Assembly: GCA_001643675.2 (NCBI GenBank)
Contig: LSRY02000033.1
Location: 682,001-746,000 of the forward strand
Direction: 5' to 3'
DNA length: 64,000 nucleotides
Source of the DNA: Monocercomonoides exilis
Lineage: Eukaryota > Preaxostyla > Oxymonadida > Polymastigidae
Positions within the stretch are counted from its first letter, which is position 1. Each line of letters begins with the position of its first letter. The notes beneath the pieces were generated by a model. That model had not been told where the DNA came from, did no database searches, and saw nothing but the letters and a program-made list of their open reading frames with translations. Positions 33,596-46,469 of this stretch are shown here, one piece after another. The translations under genes and the position numbers were made by a program.

Positions 33596-34639
33596 AAAAC
33601 AGGATAAGAAAGACAATCCCACTGCTTTTGTTGGAAATGAGCAAATGAAAGCATTCTAAGTGCAAGAAAATGAAAGAGAAAATATTCTGATGAAGCTCTT
33701 TTATCCCCACCGAAATGTGTGCATGTGCATGTGTGTGTCTTCAGAACAAATTATCATTTTTCATTGTGATGATGATTAATTGGCTTTTGCATCGCTGCAG
33801 CGTTGCTGTTATCATTGAATCAAAATCGGTTGACCTCGCGTTCAACAAGCACAAAACGAGGAAGGTGCGAGCACAATCCCCGAAGCATCTGATTGCCGAG
33901 CTGGCGCACAGACCAGAACAGATAAATGTCAGCTGTGTTCCTGGTTCTGTTGCTGTCGGAGCAGGCGAAGGGCTCGGGGTGGAAAAAGCGAAAGGATGCT
34001 TGCGTGGTGAGAACTCCCGCCATCGAGTGCGATGTGTTTGTTGGAGCCGGAAGCACATTGTTCTTTGAAACAGGATTTGTGAGCCAGCTCCATTCCTTTG
34101 TGTCTTTGCATATGCACGCATGCACACATGCAGTTATGAATGCTATTTGCCTTTCTCACACAGCAGCCTTGAAATGGATCGAAACTCCTGCCAAGACACC
34201 AGGGAAAAAGAAAAAACAAAACAAAAAGATTTCTGCATGTTTGTTGATTTCCACGAACTGAGGAGGGAAAAAAATAATTTTCATAAATATTTTGGCAGAA
34301 TCTGCGCATCTGCACCCCGTCGAAAACGAAAAAGGTTGGCCAGCAAAACAAAAACACAAAAACACAAAAACACAAAAATAAACGCGGAAAAGACAGGGTG
34401 ATTGTGAGATCACACGTTGTCTGGAGGGAGGTGCGCAGAAGCGAAGTGGCGATGCTGCTGGCCTGGGAACGCAACACAAACACGAAAAACTCGCATCGCT
34501 GAGGATGCCACAAAAAAGATAAATAATAATAAAAACAACTGTTTCAGATGCTTCTTTCCTCATTTCTTTCCATTCCCCTCCTTTATTTTTGTTTTTTTCT
34601 TTTTTCCCTCTTTCATCAAGGGATGCAGGAGGGAGCCAG

Positions 34640-37600
34640 TCAGAACGAGGTGAGTGCCTGGGAGACAGCAGAGGCCGGCAAAGCAGAGGGAGGAGGGACG
34701 GCAGCGGGGTCGAGGAGGTCGATTGCGTCGGAGGCGGTGATCATGGCAGAGGCAGGCGGAAAGAGGGCGATGAAGGCCTTCTTGAGGTCGAGGAGGGTGG
34801 GCCTGGCGTGGGGCTGCTGGGAGGTTGCGGCGCAGGCAGTGTGGGCGAGGGGGATGTCGTGGGAGGTGCAGGGGGCTGGCCTCTCTCCGTTTGAGATCTT
34901 GCGGCCGGCTGCTTCGGCCTCGTACTCTGCGAACGGGATCTGGAGCGTGAGGCACTCCCACACCATCATCCCGATGGAGAACACCACAGTCTTCTTTGTC
35001 GCGTGGCTCTTTGCGCCGCTCAGCAGCTCCGGCGCCTTCCACCTCAGACACTCTTTCTTGTAATCGTCCTCGTCTTCAAAGGCAGACGAGGGCAGAGAGT
35101 CTCTATCATCATCACTTGTTGATGTGACAACAGTTGACGAAGAGATGGAGGATGAATCAGAATCTGAAGAAGAGCAATCGGAGTGGAGAGCAATGCAGAT
35201 GACCATGTGCTCGGAGAACAGCACGATGTGGGGGCTGAGGTTGGCAAGAGAAGAAAGAGGATTTTCCATTTCGTCGAAGGAGTGGAGGGCGAGGTTGGCC
35301 ACCCAGAACAGGATCTGGGCAGCTGTCATCTGCCGCTCCTGGAGAGTGCCGATCGCCATCTCCTTTGTCTTGTTCCTCCCATGCAGCAGCATGAACATCG
35401 AATCCCTCAGATCCACAATCAGCTTCTCGTGAGGCGAGGAGCAGGCCATGGCATCCACCAGATTCGACATGGACGATGTGGTGGGGCACAGATCCTCCCC
35501 CCGAACAAACGTGGATTCTGTGTCTGATGTGTCTGTGGTTGAAGTGGATGAGATGGATGGTGAAGGAGATCTCTTTCTCACCTCTTCTTCATCATCAACC
35601 TTCTCCAGCACCCATTCGGGGATCTTGTCTGAGTCTTTCCCCAATATATATTCAGTGGAGCCACTCTCGCTCAACAAATGCTCAGATGACTCTGAATGAC
35701 CCAAGCTTTTCGCATACACCCTCTTCTTGATCCTCTCTTCATTCTTCTTCTCTGCCTCCCTCTCTGCTCTCCTCCACTGCTCCTCGGGAGACATCTCCAT
35801 CGTCACCATCTCAAACGCCTTCGGATCCTTCCTCACTGTGTCTTCCACAATCACTTCCAACTCTTCTGTTCTTCTCTTTTGCTTTCTCCATCGAATTACA
35901 AACAAAATAAATCCAATGAAAACAATCAAGAACATCACAACAAGCACAATCACAACCAACAGCCAATAAGATTTCTCTTCTTTTCCTCCCTCAACAACCC
36001 TTTCGTCTCCATTTGCCTTGGGCACGCTTCTGTTCTTCAGGATGAAGGAATCGGTCGAAGAAGGGCGATCTGCATCCCCAAACAGAATGCACACACTCAC
36101 CTCTATCTCATCTCCGCAGCTGCTGACGAGGTCCTTTGCCACGCTCCCTTCGGCTTCTGTTTCCGACAGGAACCCGTCGGGATCGAAGTTGTGCTTCTCG
36201 ATCTCCTTCTCTTCGCCGTTGCTCTTCACAACAGCGAAGGACAGATTGCAGGGAGCGAGGAGCAGTCCGCTGAACGTGAGAGCCATGGCGTCAGGTGTGT
36301 GGTTGGCTTGCACGCTGTGGAGCACAGGGACGAAGAGCGGGGAAGGGTGGTGAGCGGGGATGCCGTGGAGGGTGCATCCGCGGTTGAGGAGCCACAGGGA
36401 GGAGGCGGGGAGGAAGGGGTCGCCAGGCCAGAGGGAGGGGATGGTGAGGGTGCAGGCATCGGAGCAGATGATGTTGCGGCGGGCAGAGGGGTAATTGGGG
36501 ATGGCGGGGCTGTTGTTGGCGAACTCGCAGCGGTCGACACGGATGCTGCCGGCAGCTGCAGAGAGTGCGCCCAGCTGTGCGCCAGAGATGGTTGTGTCTT
36601 TGAGGACAGCTGTGGTGCTCTGGCAGTGGATGAGAGAGGCATTCCATTCGCAGACACTCTCTGGTTCCCCGGGTGCATCTGGCTCAATGGTCACTCTGCT
36701 GCTGCTGCTGCTGTTGCTGGTGTCTGGTGAGTTGCTGGTGAAGGCTTGTGGCGGCTGGGGGGCGCCTCCATTTATTGAGCAGGCCTCGAGTGTGACTGAA
36801 GGGCAATGGGAGAACAGGGCTGCACGCCCAAGGGCAGAGGGAGCGCCGCTCTGGGCGATGGTGCAGTTTGCGAGATAGACTGGAGCTGTGGTGGGGTTGC
36901 ACTGGCACACGCTGCAGCCGAGCTGGGTGAGCGAGATGGCAGTGAAGACGGAGTGCATCATGCTGAAGGAGCCTTCTGGCTGATCTGATTCTAAAGAAGA
37001 AGAAGAAGAAGGGGGATTGGCCAGGGGATTGAGAAGAACAACACTGCCCGTTGTGACAGCAAGATCTGTGGCGATGAGATGGTCGATGGAGCAGCTGGAG
37101 CCATCGTCGAGCAGGAGCACAGGGGAGGCAGCACTGAGGGCAGAGAGGTTGGCGTGGGAGAGGAAGAGGGAGGAAGCGGGGAGAGCACGAAGAGCAGGGC
37201 AGGCGAGGTGGAGGGAATGGACAGATATGTTGGAGAGGCGAAGGGTGCCTCGGGAAGCACAAAGGAGGGTGGAGTTGAGGCGGACAGGCTGGTCGGCTGC
37301 GGAAAAGAGGGAGGAGGACACAGCGAGGGATCCGTCGAGGAGGGAGAAGAGGGAGGAGTGGGCAGATGCGAAGGAGGAGTGGAAGGAGAAGTGGCAGTGG
37401 GTGAGGATGCAGGTGTTGAGAAAGGCGACAACAGCAGAGCGGTCTGAAGACAGATCAGAAGAAATGGGGATGGGGGTGGCGAAGTGCACAGGGACAAGAC
37501 TCGCAGAGACAGACTCGACGCGGATGTCAGCAAGGGAGGTCGGGGCGTCGAAGGAGGAGGAGGAGCAGATCCAGAGGATGTTGCCGATGGAAGGGGCGAT

Positions 37601-40600
37601 GTGGAGGACGGCTGTGGAGAGGGAGGCGCAGGGGGCAAGCAGGGAGCCGCACTGGCGGGCAGAGGAGCCGGTGTCCTGGTCGACGAATATCTGGTGGGCG
37701 CGGTAGAAGGTGATGAAGGGGAGGAGGTCGACATCGAGGTCGACATCGAGGTCGGGGTCGGTGTGGGAGGAGTCGGAGCCGCAGATGGAGGTGTTGGTGG
37801 CGAGAGAGGGCTGGGTGAAGTCGAGGGAAAAGAGGGACTCGTTGATCTGGGCAGGGATGGAGGAGCACCGGAGAAAGAGGTCCTTTCCTCTGAAGGCGTC
37901 GTTGAGGGCGAAGCGGAGGTTGAGGATGGAGAGGGGGATGGGAGGAGCGCCAGCAGGGCGGGAGCAGTCGAGGAAGAGGCCGCCGCCCCTGCCGGCTGTG
38001 CGGGAGCAGATGCACTGGGTGAGGATGCAGGCAGACACGCGCAGCTGCGACTTGTCGCAGTCGAGGCACACCATTGCGGCTCCGCCCTCGGCAGACTCTT
38101 CGCTCACGCAGCTGGTGAGCACACACGCCTCGGCAGCACAGTCGATGGCACATCCCCTCTCTGCACACACCAGAGCCGGCCCGTTGCCTGTGCGCACGAT
38201 GTTGGTGATGTTGGCAGAGTCCAGAACGATGGCTGTCCTGGGGTCTGGGGCAGCCAAGCCAGCCAAGCCAGCCAAGCCAGTCGAAGCAGCCAGAGCAGGT
38301 GGATAGATGGACACGAGGGGAGTGCCAGCGAGCAAAGAGGAGGAGACCGAGAGGGATGTGAGTGTCGCAGAAGTGGATGCATCATTTATTTCGAGGAAAG
38401 GGCGCGACAAGGACACGGAGGCGAGGGTGCAGTGGTCGAGAGAGACACGCCCTTGTGCTGCCAGCACGATCACATAGGCAAGGGGTGTTTGGGGGGTGAG
38501 CATGGAGAAGGAGCAGCACTGCAAAAGGAGAGCAGCGTCTGGGGCAGATGTCAGGATGAAGGAGGAGTGGTGGGGGAAAGCAGAAGGGAGGAGGAAGGAG
38601 ATGGCGTCGATGGCGAGGTCGACAGAAGAGGCGAGGAAGGCGTCGGATTGGCTGGGTGTGGGATCGGAGACGTGGACCGGGGTGTCTGGGGTGCAGCCGT
38701 GGAGGCGAAGAGACGGGAGGGAGGTGGGCGAGGGGGAGGTGGGGGCAGGGGGAGGAGGAGGAGGAGAGGCTCGGAGATGGAGGAGTGGGAGGCGATGGAG
38801 AGGGTGGAGGAGGGAGGGGAAGCGGGGTGAGCCTGAGGGAAAGGGCGTGAGGGATGGTCAGGCAGGGAGCAGCAGAGTGCCCGCATGCACTGAAGTCGAA
38901 GCCTGTGTCTCCGTCGACAAACACGTGGGTGGTGATGTTGGTCCAGAAATACACGGCAAGCGGGATGGGGCGGCTGGGATCGGCTGTGGCCAGCTCGAAT
39001 CCGCCGAGCTCGTCGAGGGTGCTGAGGTCGGCGCTGGTCATGGCCCAGTTGAAATGGGCGGCATCAGCCACTGCGGACAGCACGGTGGCGGACACAAACA
39101 CCTTTCTGCCCTTCCACGCATCGCATCTGGCAAACACCACGTGCTCGAGGGCAAACAGCCTGGCGGCATCTGCCTCCCCCACGAACACCGCGCCGCCCAG
39201 GCCACGGGTCTGTGCCTGGCCTCCGCCAGCCGCAGCAGCAGCAGCGGCGGCAGCGCAGTCCTCGAAGGTCGAGCCGTTTATCAGCAGGACTGCCCCGGCT
39301 GCCAGCTCGGCTGCAACGCCGCCTCCTCTGGCCTCGCTGCCTCTGGCGCTGCACCTCGCCACTGTGCAGTTCTCCATCTCCAGCCTTGCACTGCCTCCTC
39401 CGACCCCAGCCATCTTCACACACCCCCCGTCTCCGCTCCCCTTCTCCCCGCCCCCAATCACACACCCGCTGCACTCCACCACGCTGCTGCTCCCTGTGCA
39501 CTCCATCAGCGAAAACATGGTGTTTGCCACCTCGCCCAGTGTTTCGAACTCGCTCAGCACCAGCCTCCCCGAGCGAACAGCGATCAGCGCGAAGGTCAGC
39601 TGCTCCTCGCTGCCATCGCCAGGTGCTGTGGCTCCGTCGTGCTTGTGCACAGCGCTGCAGCTGGCCATCCGCAGGCTGCCAGCCCCTGCCACCTCGACCA
39701 GGGCTGTGGCTGAGCCGAGCGAGGCCGGCACAGCAAAGCGGATGTCTGCGATGGCTGCCTCGGTGCTGACTGCGACGAGCGAGGGCGACGAAAAGCCCGG
39801 AGGCGCACCAACAGGCACCTCCATCCCTTTGCGCACACACGAGATGCTCCAAGCATGTGCATCGGCAGCAAGCCTCTCGCAGAGCTGGAAGCCCTCATCG
39901 AGCAGGATGGCAGGGTCAGCAGCGGGGAAGCGGGTGCGGGCAGCATGGGGGATGGTGAGGCAGGGGAAGAAGGAGAAGCCGCAGAAGGGGGTGTTGGATG
40001 CGCGGGAGGGCTGGCCAGCCACATGAGCAGCGCCTGGGAACGGGACAAGAAACACTGCGAGGGTGAACGGGGCAACCTCTGGCAGCGCGCGATCGACACC
40101 CATGAGGTCGTCGGCAGAGGATTGGTCGAAGGGGAAGCAGAAGGTGGAGGTGCTGATCTTGGCCGGGGTGAGGGCGCACCCGTTCACAAACACATTGGCG
40201 CCTCCCAGCGCAGCCTCGCAGCCACCAAACACAACCCCGTCCAGCAGGAGTGTGCCGAAGCCCTCGGCCAAGTCCAGATACACCGCCCCGCCATATCCGC
40301 TGCTCTTGCACCTGCTGAACAGTGCCTCGCCTCCACTCCCATCATCACCACCATTTGTGCCATGAGAGGCTCTGGTGGTGTTGCTGTTGTGGCTGTGATG
40401 GCGCACAAGAGGCAGGGTGCACCCCGAGCTGGCTGACGCGTTCACTGTGAAGCAGCCTCTGCCTCGGAGCCTGGCACATATTGCCCCGCCGCCACTCCCA
40501 TCCCCTTCTGCACAGCAGTCCTCAAAGACACACCCAGATATCGCTTGTGCAGCATCCCCTTCGTTTGTGTTGGCACTGGCACTGGCACTGGCAATGCTGT

Positions 40601-42809
40601 CTCCATCCTCCTCCACATCCTCCTCCTCCTCGAGGACAATGGCTCCCCCGCACCCCGAGGATCGCACAATGTGTGCACACACAGTGCACTCCACAGCAGC
40701 AGTGCAGCGCCTCCCGACCCAGATTGCACTCGCGCTGTCCAGCACCAGCGCTGTGACGGTGCATCTGGTGATCCGCCCTGCCCCTCTGTGCAGCACAACA
40801 ACCGGCGAGCGGAACCGGTTGGCAGCCGAGTGGCCGGCGCCGGTGATGGTGCACTCGGCCACAGCCACTGCGCCCTCGTCCCCGTCCAGCACCAGCAGCG
40901 GTGTGGCTGGGCACACGCCCCAGTCGGCCACCAGCACCAGCTGCGCCAGCTCCAGCGCGCCGCTGGCTGTGGCAAACAGCACTGCGCCGGTGGTGTTGCA
41001 CCGCACCTCGGCCGGGCTGGCTGGGTCTTTGCTGCTGATGCGGATGTGTGTCTGGGCCACTGCCACGCCCGGCTCTTGGTACGACCCGGGGAGGACGGCG
41101 ATTGGCTGCGGGGCATCTGAGGCATCTGGGGCAGGTGGGGCAGGTGGGGCAGGTGGGGCGAGTCTGGTGAGGGCGTGGGCGATGGTGGCGCACTCGCTGC
41201 CGAGCTCGCCACAGTGGGGCGTGTCGCCTCCCGAGGCGCGGGCAGGCTGGGCCACATGGATGGTGGAATAGGTCGGGGCGCGGATGAAGTCGGCCTCGTA
41301 GCCGGCGGTGCAGGGGCGGAAGCCGGCCGTGCACACAAAGCTGCGGATGCCTGTGCTGAGCGAGTAGCAGTGCTCAAAGTGCGTGGAGTTCACCACCCCG
41401 TCCCATCCCTCCCCACACCCGAAGTCTGCCCCCGAATACTGATCTGTGCATGTGTTGTTCATGAAAAACAGAAACCTGCTTTGTGGAGGAAATCTCGATG
41501 TTCCTTGATGCAATACAAAAGCACTTCCACAATATGATGCTGTTAAGTTGTTGAACAAACAACTTGTGATGATAGTGCTGTTATTATTTATGTTACTTAG
41601 AAGGATTCCACCAGTATCGTATGTTGCATATGAATGAGAAAATGTGTTATTGGAGAAAATAAAAATTGTTTTGATGCTGAATACTCCGACACATCCATAA
41701 TAATTATTTGAATGGCATTCTGTGCACATGCAGTTTTCAGCAAAAAAATTATCCGAGCCAGAAACACGAAATGAACCTGCATCAACTCCCGCACTGCAAT
41801 TTGTGATAATGCTTTCATATATTTTGCACATTCGAACATTTATCACATCTATTGCGCCTCCATGATTTTTGCAAGAGCAATGAGAAAATTTACACCTTGC
41901 AATGATCAAGCTGTTTGCATTGTTAACATAAATAGCACCTCCATCATTTGCCGTTTCGCTCACCTCGAACTCATCATCATCAAACACAATCTCCTCCTCA
42001 TCCGAAGACTCGATGACAGTTCTGTTTGTGATCTTGTTGTTCGAGATCCTGGAGAATGAGCTGTTGAAGGATCGAAACGAGTGGCTTGTGAGATGGAGTG
42101 GGAAAATGGAGGAAAGCGGGTCTGTTGCCACATCACACACACAACTGGCAGCATCACAGCTCCTGAAGCATGGGTTTGGGTGTTGCTGGGTGGAGGTGTG
42201 GGCAAGGGATGTGATGTTGGAAAACACACAGTGCGAGAGGGAGAGCGAAGAGGCAGCACCACAAACAAGAAATGGGTGAGGGTGGGGGTGGGACAGAGCA
42301 TGAAAAGAGCAACCCTTGAAGCGGGTGTGGCTGTTCCCTGATGCACACACAAGGCTGCTCGACAATTCATGTGCCAGCCCAGCATGTTCGAGGGTTGTGT
42401 TGCAAAACAACAAAAACCCAGATGATGCAAAGGGTGGTGAATTGGGCTGCTCAAGCAGGAGGACCACACTCCCCATTTCACATTGCGATTTGCCATCGAT
42501 TTCGATGAATGAGGGATGCGAATGGAGAGGGATGGAGAGTGTGCTCAACACCAATGAGGAGTTGCACAGAACCATTGATGAGTTTCGAATGTGAGTGTCA
42601 AGCCACAAGCACCGACCAACATTACATATTTCGAGAGTTTTGAATGGATTAATATGAGAATTTACAGTGTTTTGTTCATCATATGGAATGGCATTGTCGT
42701 TGTTGCGATTATTCAGACATTTCCCGATTTCCTTTTCGCAACAACTGTTTTCATTTTGGGTGAATGCAAATGGAAGAGTGCACAAAAAGAAGTGCAGGAT
42801 GGAAATCAT
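34640..42809 (-). pseudogene. Giant beta-helix membrane pseudokinase, frameshifted right copy
   Basis: Same gene as the left copy, on the opposite strand and tail-to-tail with it. The reading frame is open from the signal peptide (ATG at 42809) to about residue 1330, then shifts. Two runs have each lost one base relative to the left copy: GGGG to GGG at about 38812-38814 and six to five G at about 38748-38752. The shifted frame ends at 38382, while the original frame resumes and stays open from about 38.75 kb to the normal stop at 34640. As written, the product would lack the last beta-helix blocks, the membrane helix and the kinase-like tail, and might be secreted. Because both lesions are in homopolymers, sequencing error is a real alternative. 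Other changes are the 9-bp in-frame deletion and the divergent patch. Confidence 0.8.
41526..41626 (-). other. Hyperdivergent patch of the right gene copy
   Basis: Counterpart of 24799-24899. It keeps the same length class and frame but encodes a different asparagine-rich version (residues around ILLSNINNNSTIITSCLFNN) between identical flanks. Confidence 0.85.
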
Positions 42810-42956
42810 TGAGTTTTGAGACTGCCTTCGAAACAAAAGTTAGCTGCGAGACTATTAATTGCGACTCTCACAGACAAGGGGAATATTGAAATGATTTTCG
42901 TTCAATGTTGAAAAATCTTCAATACCATTATTTGAATCATCACAATGCAAAAAAAC

Positions 42957-43353
42957 AATGTGTTGAAAATATTATGGGAAGAGCTTTAATGTTAGGCTCA
43001 TATTTTTTATTTCAAAATTGTACATTTATTTTTTTGAGTATCAAGTAATACATTAAATGGATATGTTATTCAAAAATTAAAGAGATGATTTTTAAGGAAT
43101 GTTAAAACCAAAAATGACGCTGTTGAATTGATGCAATTCCAGCACACCAGTGCATAATCTGCGTTATTGAAATAAAAGCAAAACACAAAAGTTCGATAAA
43201 AAAAAATAAAAAAAAAAAAAAAAAAAGGAATGACATGAAAAACAAAAATAGAAAAATGGAAAAGAATTGAACTTTCTTGTTGAACCTGAAATTCTCGCAT
43301 TTGTGACTTTTCAAAAAGAAAAACACAAACAAAAATTTGACACAAAATTAAAG

Positions 43354-43389
<36 letters not shown>

Positions 43390-45400
43390 AGAATTTTCCG
43401 TGTTCAACATTAGTGGAACCCACATTTTTCGAGATTCTTCTTTTCAAACAATGACCATTTCACTCTTCCAGATAACCTTAAATGAATTAGTGATTCTCAC
43501 AGCTTCAAAAAAAAAAGTTGACACACTTTGGTGATTATTCTGGATATATATTTTTTTGGAATGCAAATAAAAAAAGATTCAATATTTGTGAACTGTTTGT
43601 TCTTTATGAAGCATTTTTTTCACCACAATTCAAACAAAAAATTACAATATTTTATTATTATAAAAACGAATGAAATGAAATCAAAAAATTGAGTTATCAA
43701 TTTTAGTCTCCTCATGAGATTTTTTTTTTTTTTTTGTATTTTCTTATCGAGAATCTTATTTAAAAAAATTGATTCAAAAAATAACACCAATTCGAAAAGT
43801 ATTCAAAATAAGCAGTTGAATATTTATATCCATTAGTAGTTGGTTAACGCATTGGTAATTATTTTTGAAATCAAATTTTTTCTGTCGACGTTTTATTTGA
43901 GGTGAATAATTATTTTTGAAATCATTTTTTTTATCGGTGTGTTGATTTTTCAATGATTGTAAGTTTTTTGAAAGAAAATTTTATTTCAAAACAGTGAAAG
44001 CATAATAATTGTTTTTTGAAACAAATGCTTTTTCCAAATTGAAGATTAAAATGTGTTCAATAAGCTTTTTCACTTTTCAAATTATTTTTTTATTGATATT
44101 CAAGAAATATGGCAAAATTTTTTTGAAAAGTTCCACGACTTTAATTTTGTCCCACAAAAGATCGCAAATGATCAAATTATCTTGATCATTCCGTTCCCAT
44201 AAAAAATTAATATTTTAAATTTATTACTATTTTCTGAGCTAATGTTTGATGAATTAGTTAAAAATATGAAGGAAGCATATTAACATCAACCTTATAATGG
44301 AATGCACTTCGATAAGAAGCTATTTTCTGTTCATTTGTTACAAACTTTTAATTTGGTTAACTCTCTTTGTTTTCATATCAATATTTACGAAATTTAAAAC
44401 AGATTGAACGGTAATACCCGAATCAATTAACAATTCTTCCTTTCTATTAGAAGAATTTGAAAAATGAGCTTTGAAATTCAAGGTTGTGGATATTTTTAGA
44501 ATTATGAATTTTCAAACAAAGCATAAAAAAATGCTCATGATCAATTGATAGAAGACGATCCTTATCTCGTTCAAAGTTCTGTATTTGCATTTATTGAAAA
44601 TTTTGTTGTTTTAAACCAAAATTAAAAAAATAGTTCAAAAATTAAAATTTTCTATGAAAAAATAATATTGCCGAGTAAGATAAAAAAGGAATTATGTTAA
44701 AAATTTAATAAGGATTAATTTGTAGCATTGCACACTATTTATCTGTAACTGCACGTTGTGGTTCCCCATTACCATGTGAAATAACTTTTTGATCATTTCT
44801 TTATCTTTTCTGCATTGCTTTCATATCTTTGCACTTTCTTTCTTTTCACATTCCTTGAGATAATGCAGATATTCTTTTTCTTTTTTTTTTTTGCAAAAAA
44901 CATCTTCTCTCAAACGAGTTCATTCAAATTTTGAAATCTTCGCTTTGCAAGTGCATCTCAGTATTCTTCTTTTCCTTCACAAAATTCGTCAACCAAACCT
45001 TCTTTGCATTAAGAAGTTTGCTGTTCTTCCTCTCCACTCCATCCACAAAGAAATGATGAAAAGTTCGTATCTGCAACTGCAGGGGAGAAACTCATGTTGC
45101 TATCCTTGTTTTTGGCACTGCAACAGATCAGTTTTAACATTGGTAGTTGATAAATTGTTATCCTGACTTTCGTTTATACAATTGTTGGATTAGAAGCGGT
45201 TATCTTTTATCTTCTTTCCAAGTCGTCGTCTCCACTGCTGCTTCTGTCTCATCTTGCGCTGCAAATACCGTAAGGTTTCATTGATGCCTTATGCTTTCAG
45301 AAGTGTCACATCAGCAAGCAAGGTGGTACTTTCGGAGATGCTTTATATTCTTTTAGCGACACTTCTTTCATTGAATGTTGAATTTCAGTTTGCTAATCAA
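42957..45400. other. AT-rich gene-poor region with poly-A tracts
   Basis: No supported gene over about 2.4 kb. Pure A runs occur at 43208-43227 (20 A) and 43354-43388 (35 A), with shorter runs near 43710 (T) and 44880 (T). Frames up to 125 codons (43070-43447, minus) are products of these homopolymers, reading as poly-Phe. Confidence 0.6.
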
Positions 45401-45639
45401 GAAGCAAATTGATCTTTGAAGCAACGGATGTGAATGCGTTTCCGTTTATCAACGATCTATTTGGCCCTTCAATGCATATATGGCGATCGTCTCAGTTGAA
45501 ATATTTGGGGGAGAAGTTGAAAGATGAAGTGATGGGGCGAGGGGTTGCAGTGTGTGAAGAGGTGGAGATTGTGGAGAAGAAGGCTGTAGGCTGCGGTTCT
45601 GAGGATGGAGGATGTGGTTCTGTTTCACGCAGAGATTGT

Positions 45640-46170
45640 GTTGGCGGCTCTTAAAGGAAGAGAAGAAGCAGAGGAAGGAGAAAGAAGAAGAAAAGAGGGA
45701 GGAAACCAAAAAGAAGGTGAAGAAGAAGAAGTTGCAGAAGAAGATGATGAAATAGCCAAAGCCAAAGTGAAAGAAGAAGAAGACAAATGAGAAGAAGACA
45801 AAGCAGGAGGAGAAGGAGCAGGAGAAGGTGGAATGGTATTCTTGTCGAGATATTGTGAAAGCTACTGAGAGAAAGAAGAGGAGGAAGAAGAGGAAGGATA
45901 AGAAGAAAGAGAAGAAGAAGAAAGAGAAGAAGAAGAAAGAGAAGAAGAAGAAAGAGAAGAAGAAGAAGTTGATGATGAAGAGGAAGAGGAGGAAGAAGAA
46001 ATCGGAGTGGTTGAAGAAGGAGGAGGAGAAGCAATTGGTGGCGTTTATATCGAAGATGATGGATATGATTGCTTCTGTGAAGATGAAGATTTTCCAGAAG
46101 AAATAGAAGAAGAAGAAGAAAGAGAAGTATAGGAGGAGGAAGAAAAGGAAGACGAGGAAGAAAAGGAGGT
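45640..46170 (+). repeat. Purine-rich low-complexity block
   Basis: Almost uninterrupted A/G on the plus strand (GAAGAAGA-type). A 15-nt period is visible around 45904-45975 and would read as K/E repeats. Plus- and minus-strand frames across it (45828-46106 plus, 45651-46034 minus) are explained by the composition. Confidence 0.8.
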
Positions 46171-46469
46171 TTTCAAAGATTATATTAGCATTTGTTGCTT
46201 AATTATAAAAAAACCCAATTATTTGAAAACAATAATAATAATTCTATTTATTTCTTAATTTTTTCTCATCAAGATTAACCTTCTTGTTTATCTCTTCTAC
46301 CATCAGCATCATCTTCCTCCTCTTCTCTTTCTTTGAAATCTTTCCTCTTTTTCCCTCTGCTGACTGATGAGCTGCCGCTCCTTTAGATTCAACTTCTTCG
46401 TTCTCATTTTCTTTATCTTTTTCCGCTTCTTCGTCATCTCGTAGATCTTCATCTTCCAAGCTGTTCTTT

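Larger units (their letters stand above)
33596..42956 (-). repeat. Right arm of ~9.37-kb inverted repeat
   Basis: Reverse complement of 23471-32839 with few differences: one extra T in the T run near 34208, loss of 9 bp near 36675 (removing three codons from a repeated GATGCA context), single-base losses near 38750 and 38813, the divergent patch at 41526-41626, and scattered substitutions in the first ~400 bp of the gene and at the outer edge. Confidence 0.97.
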
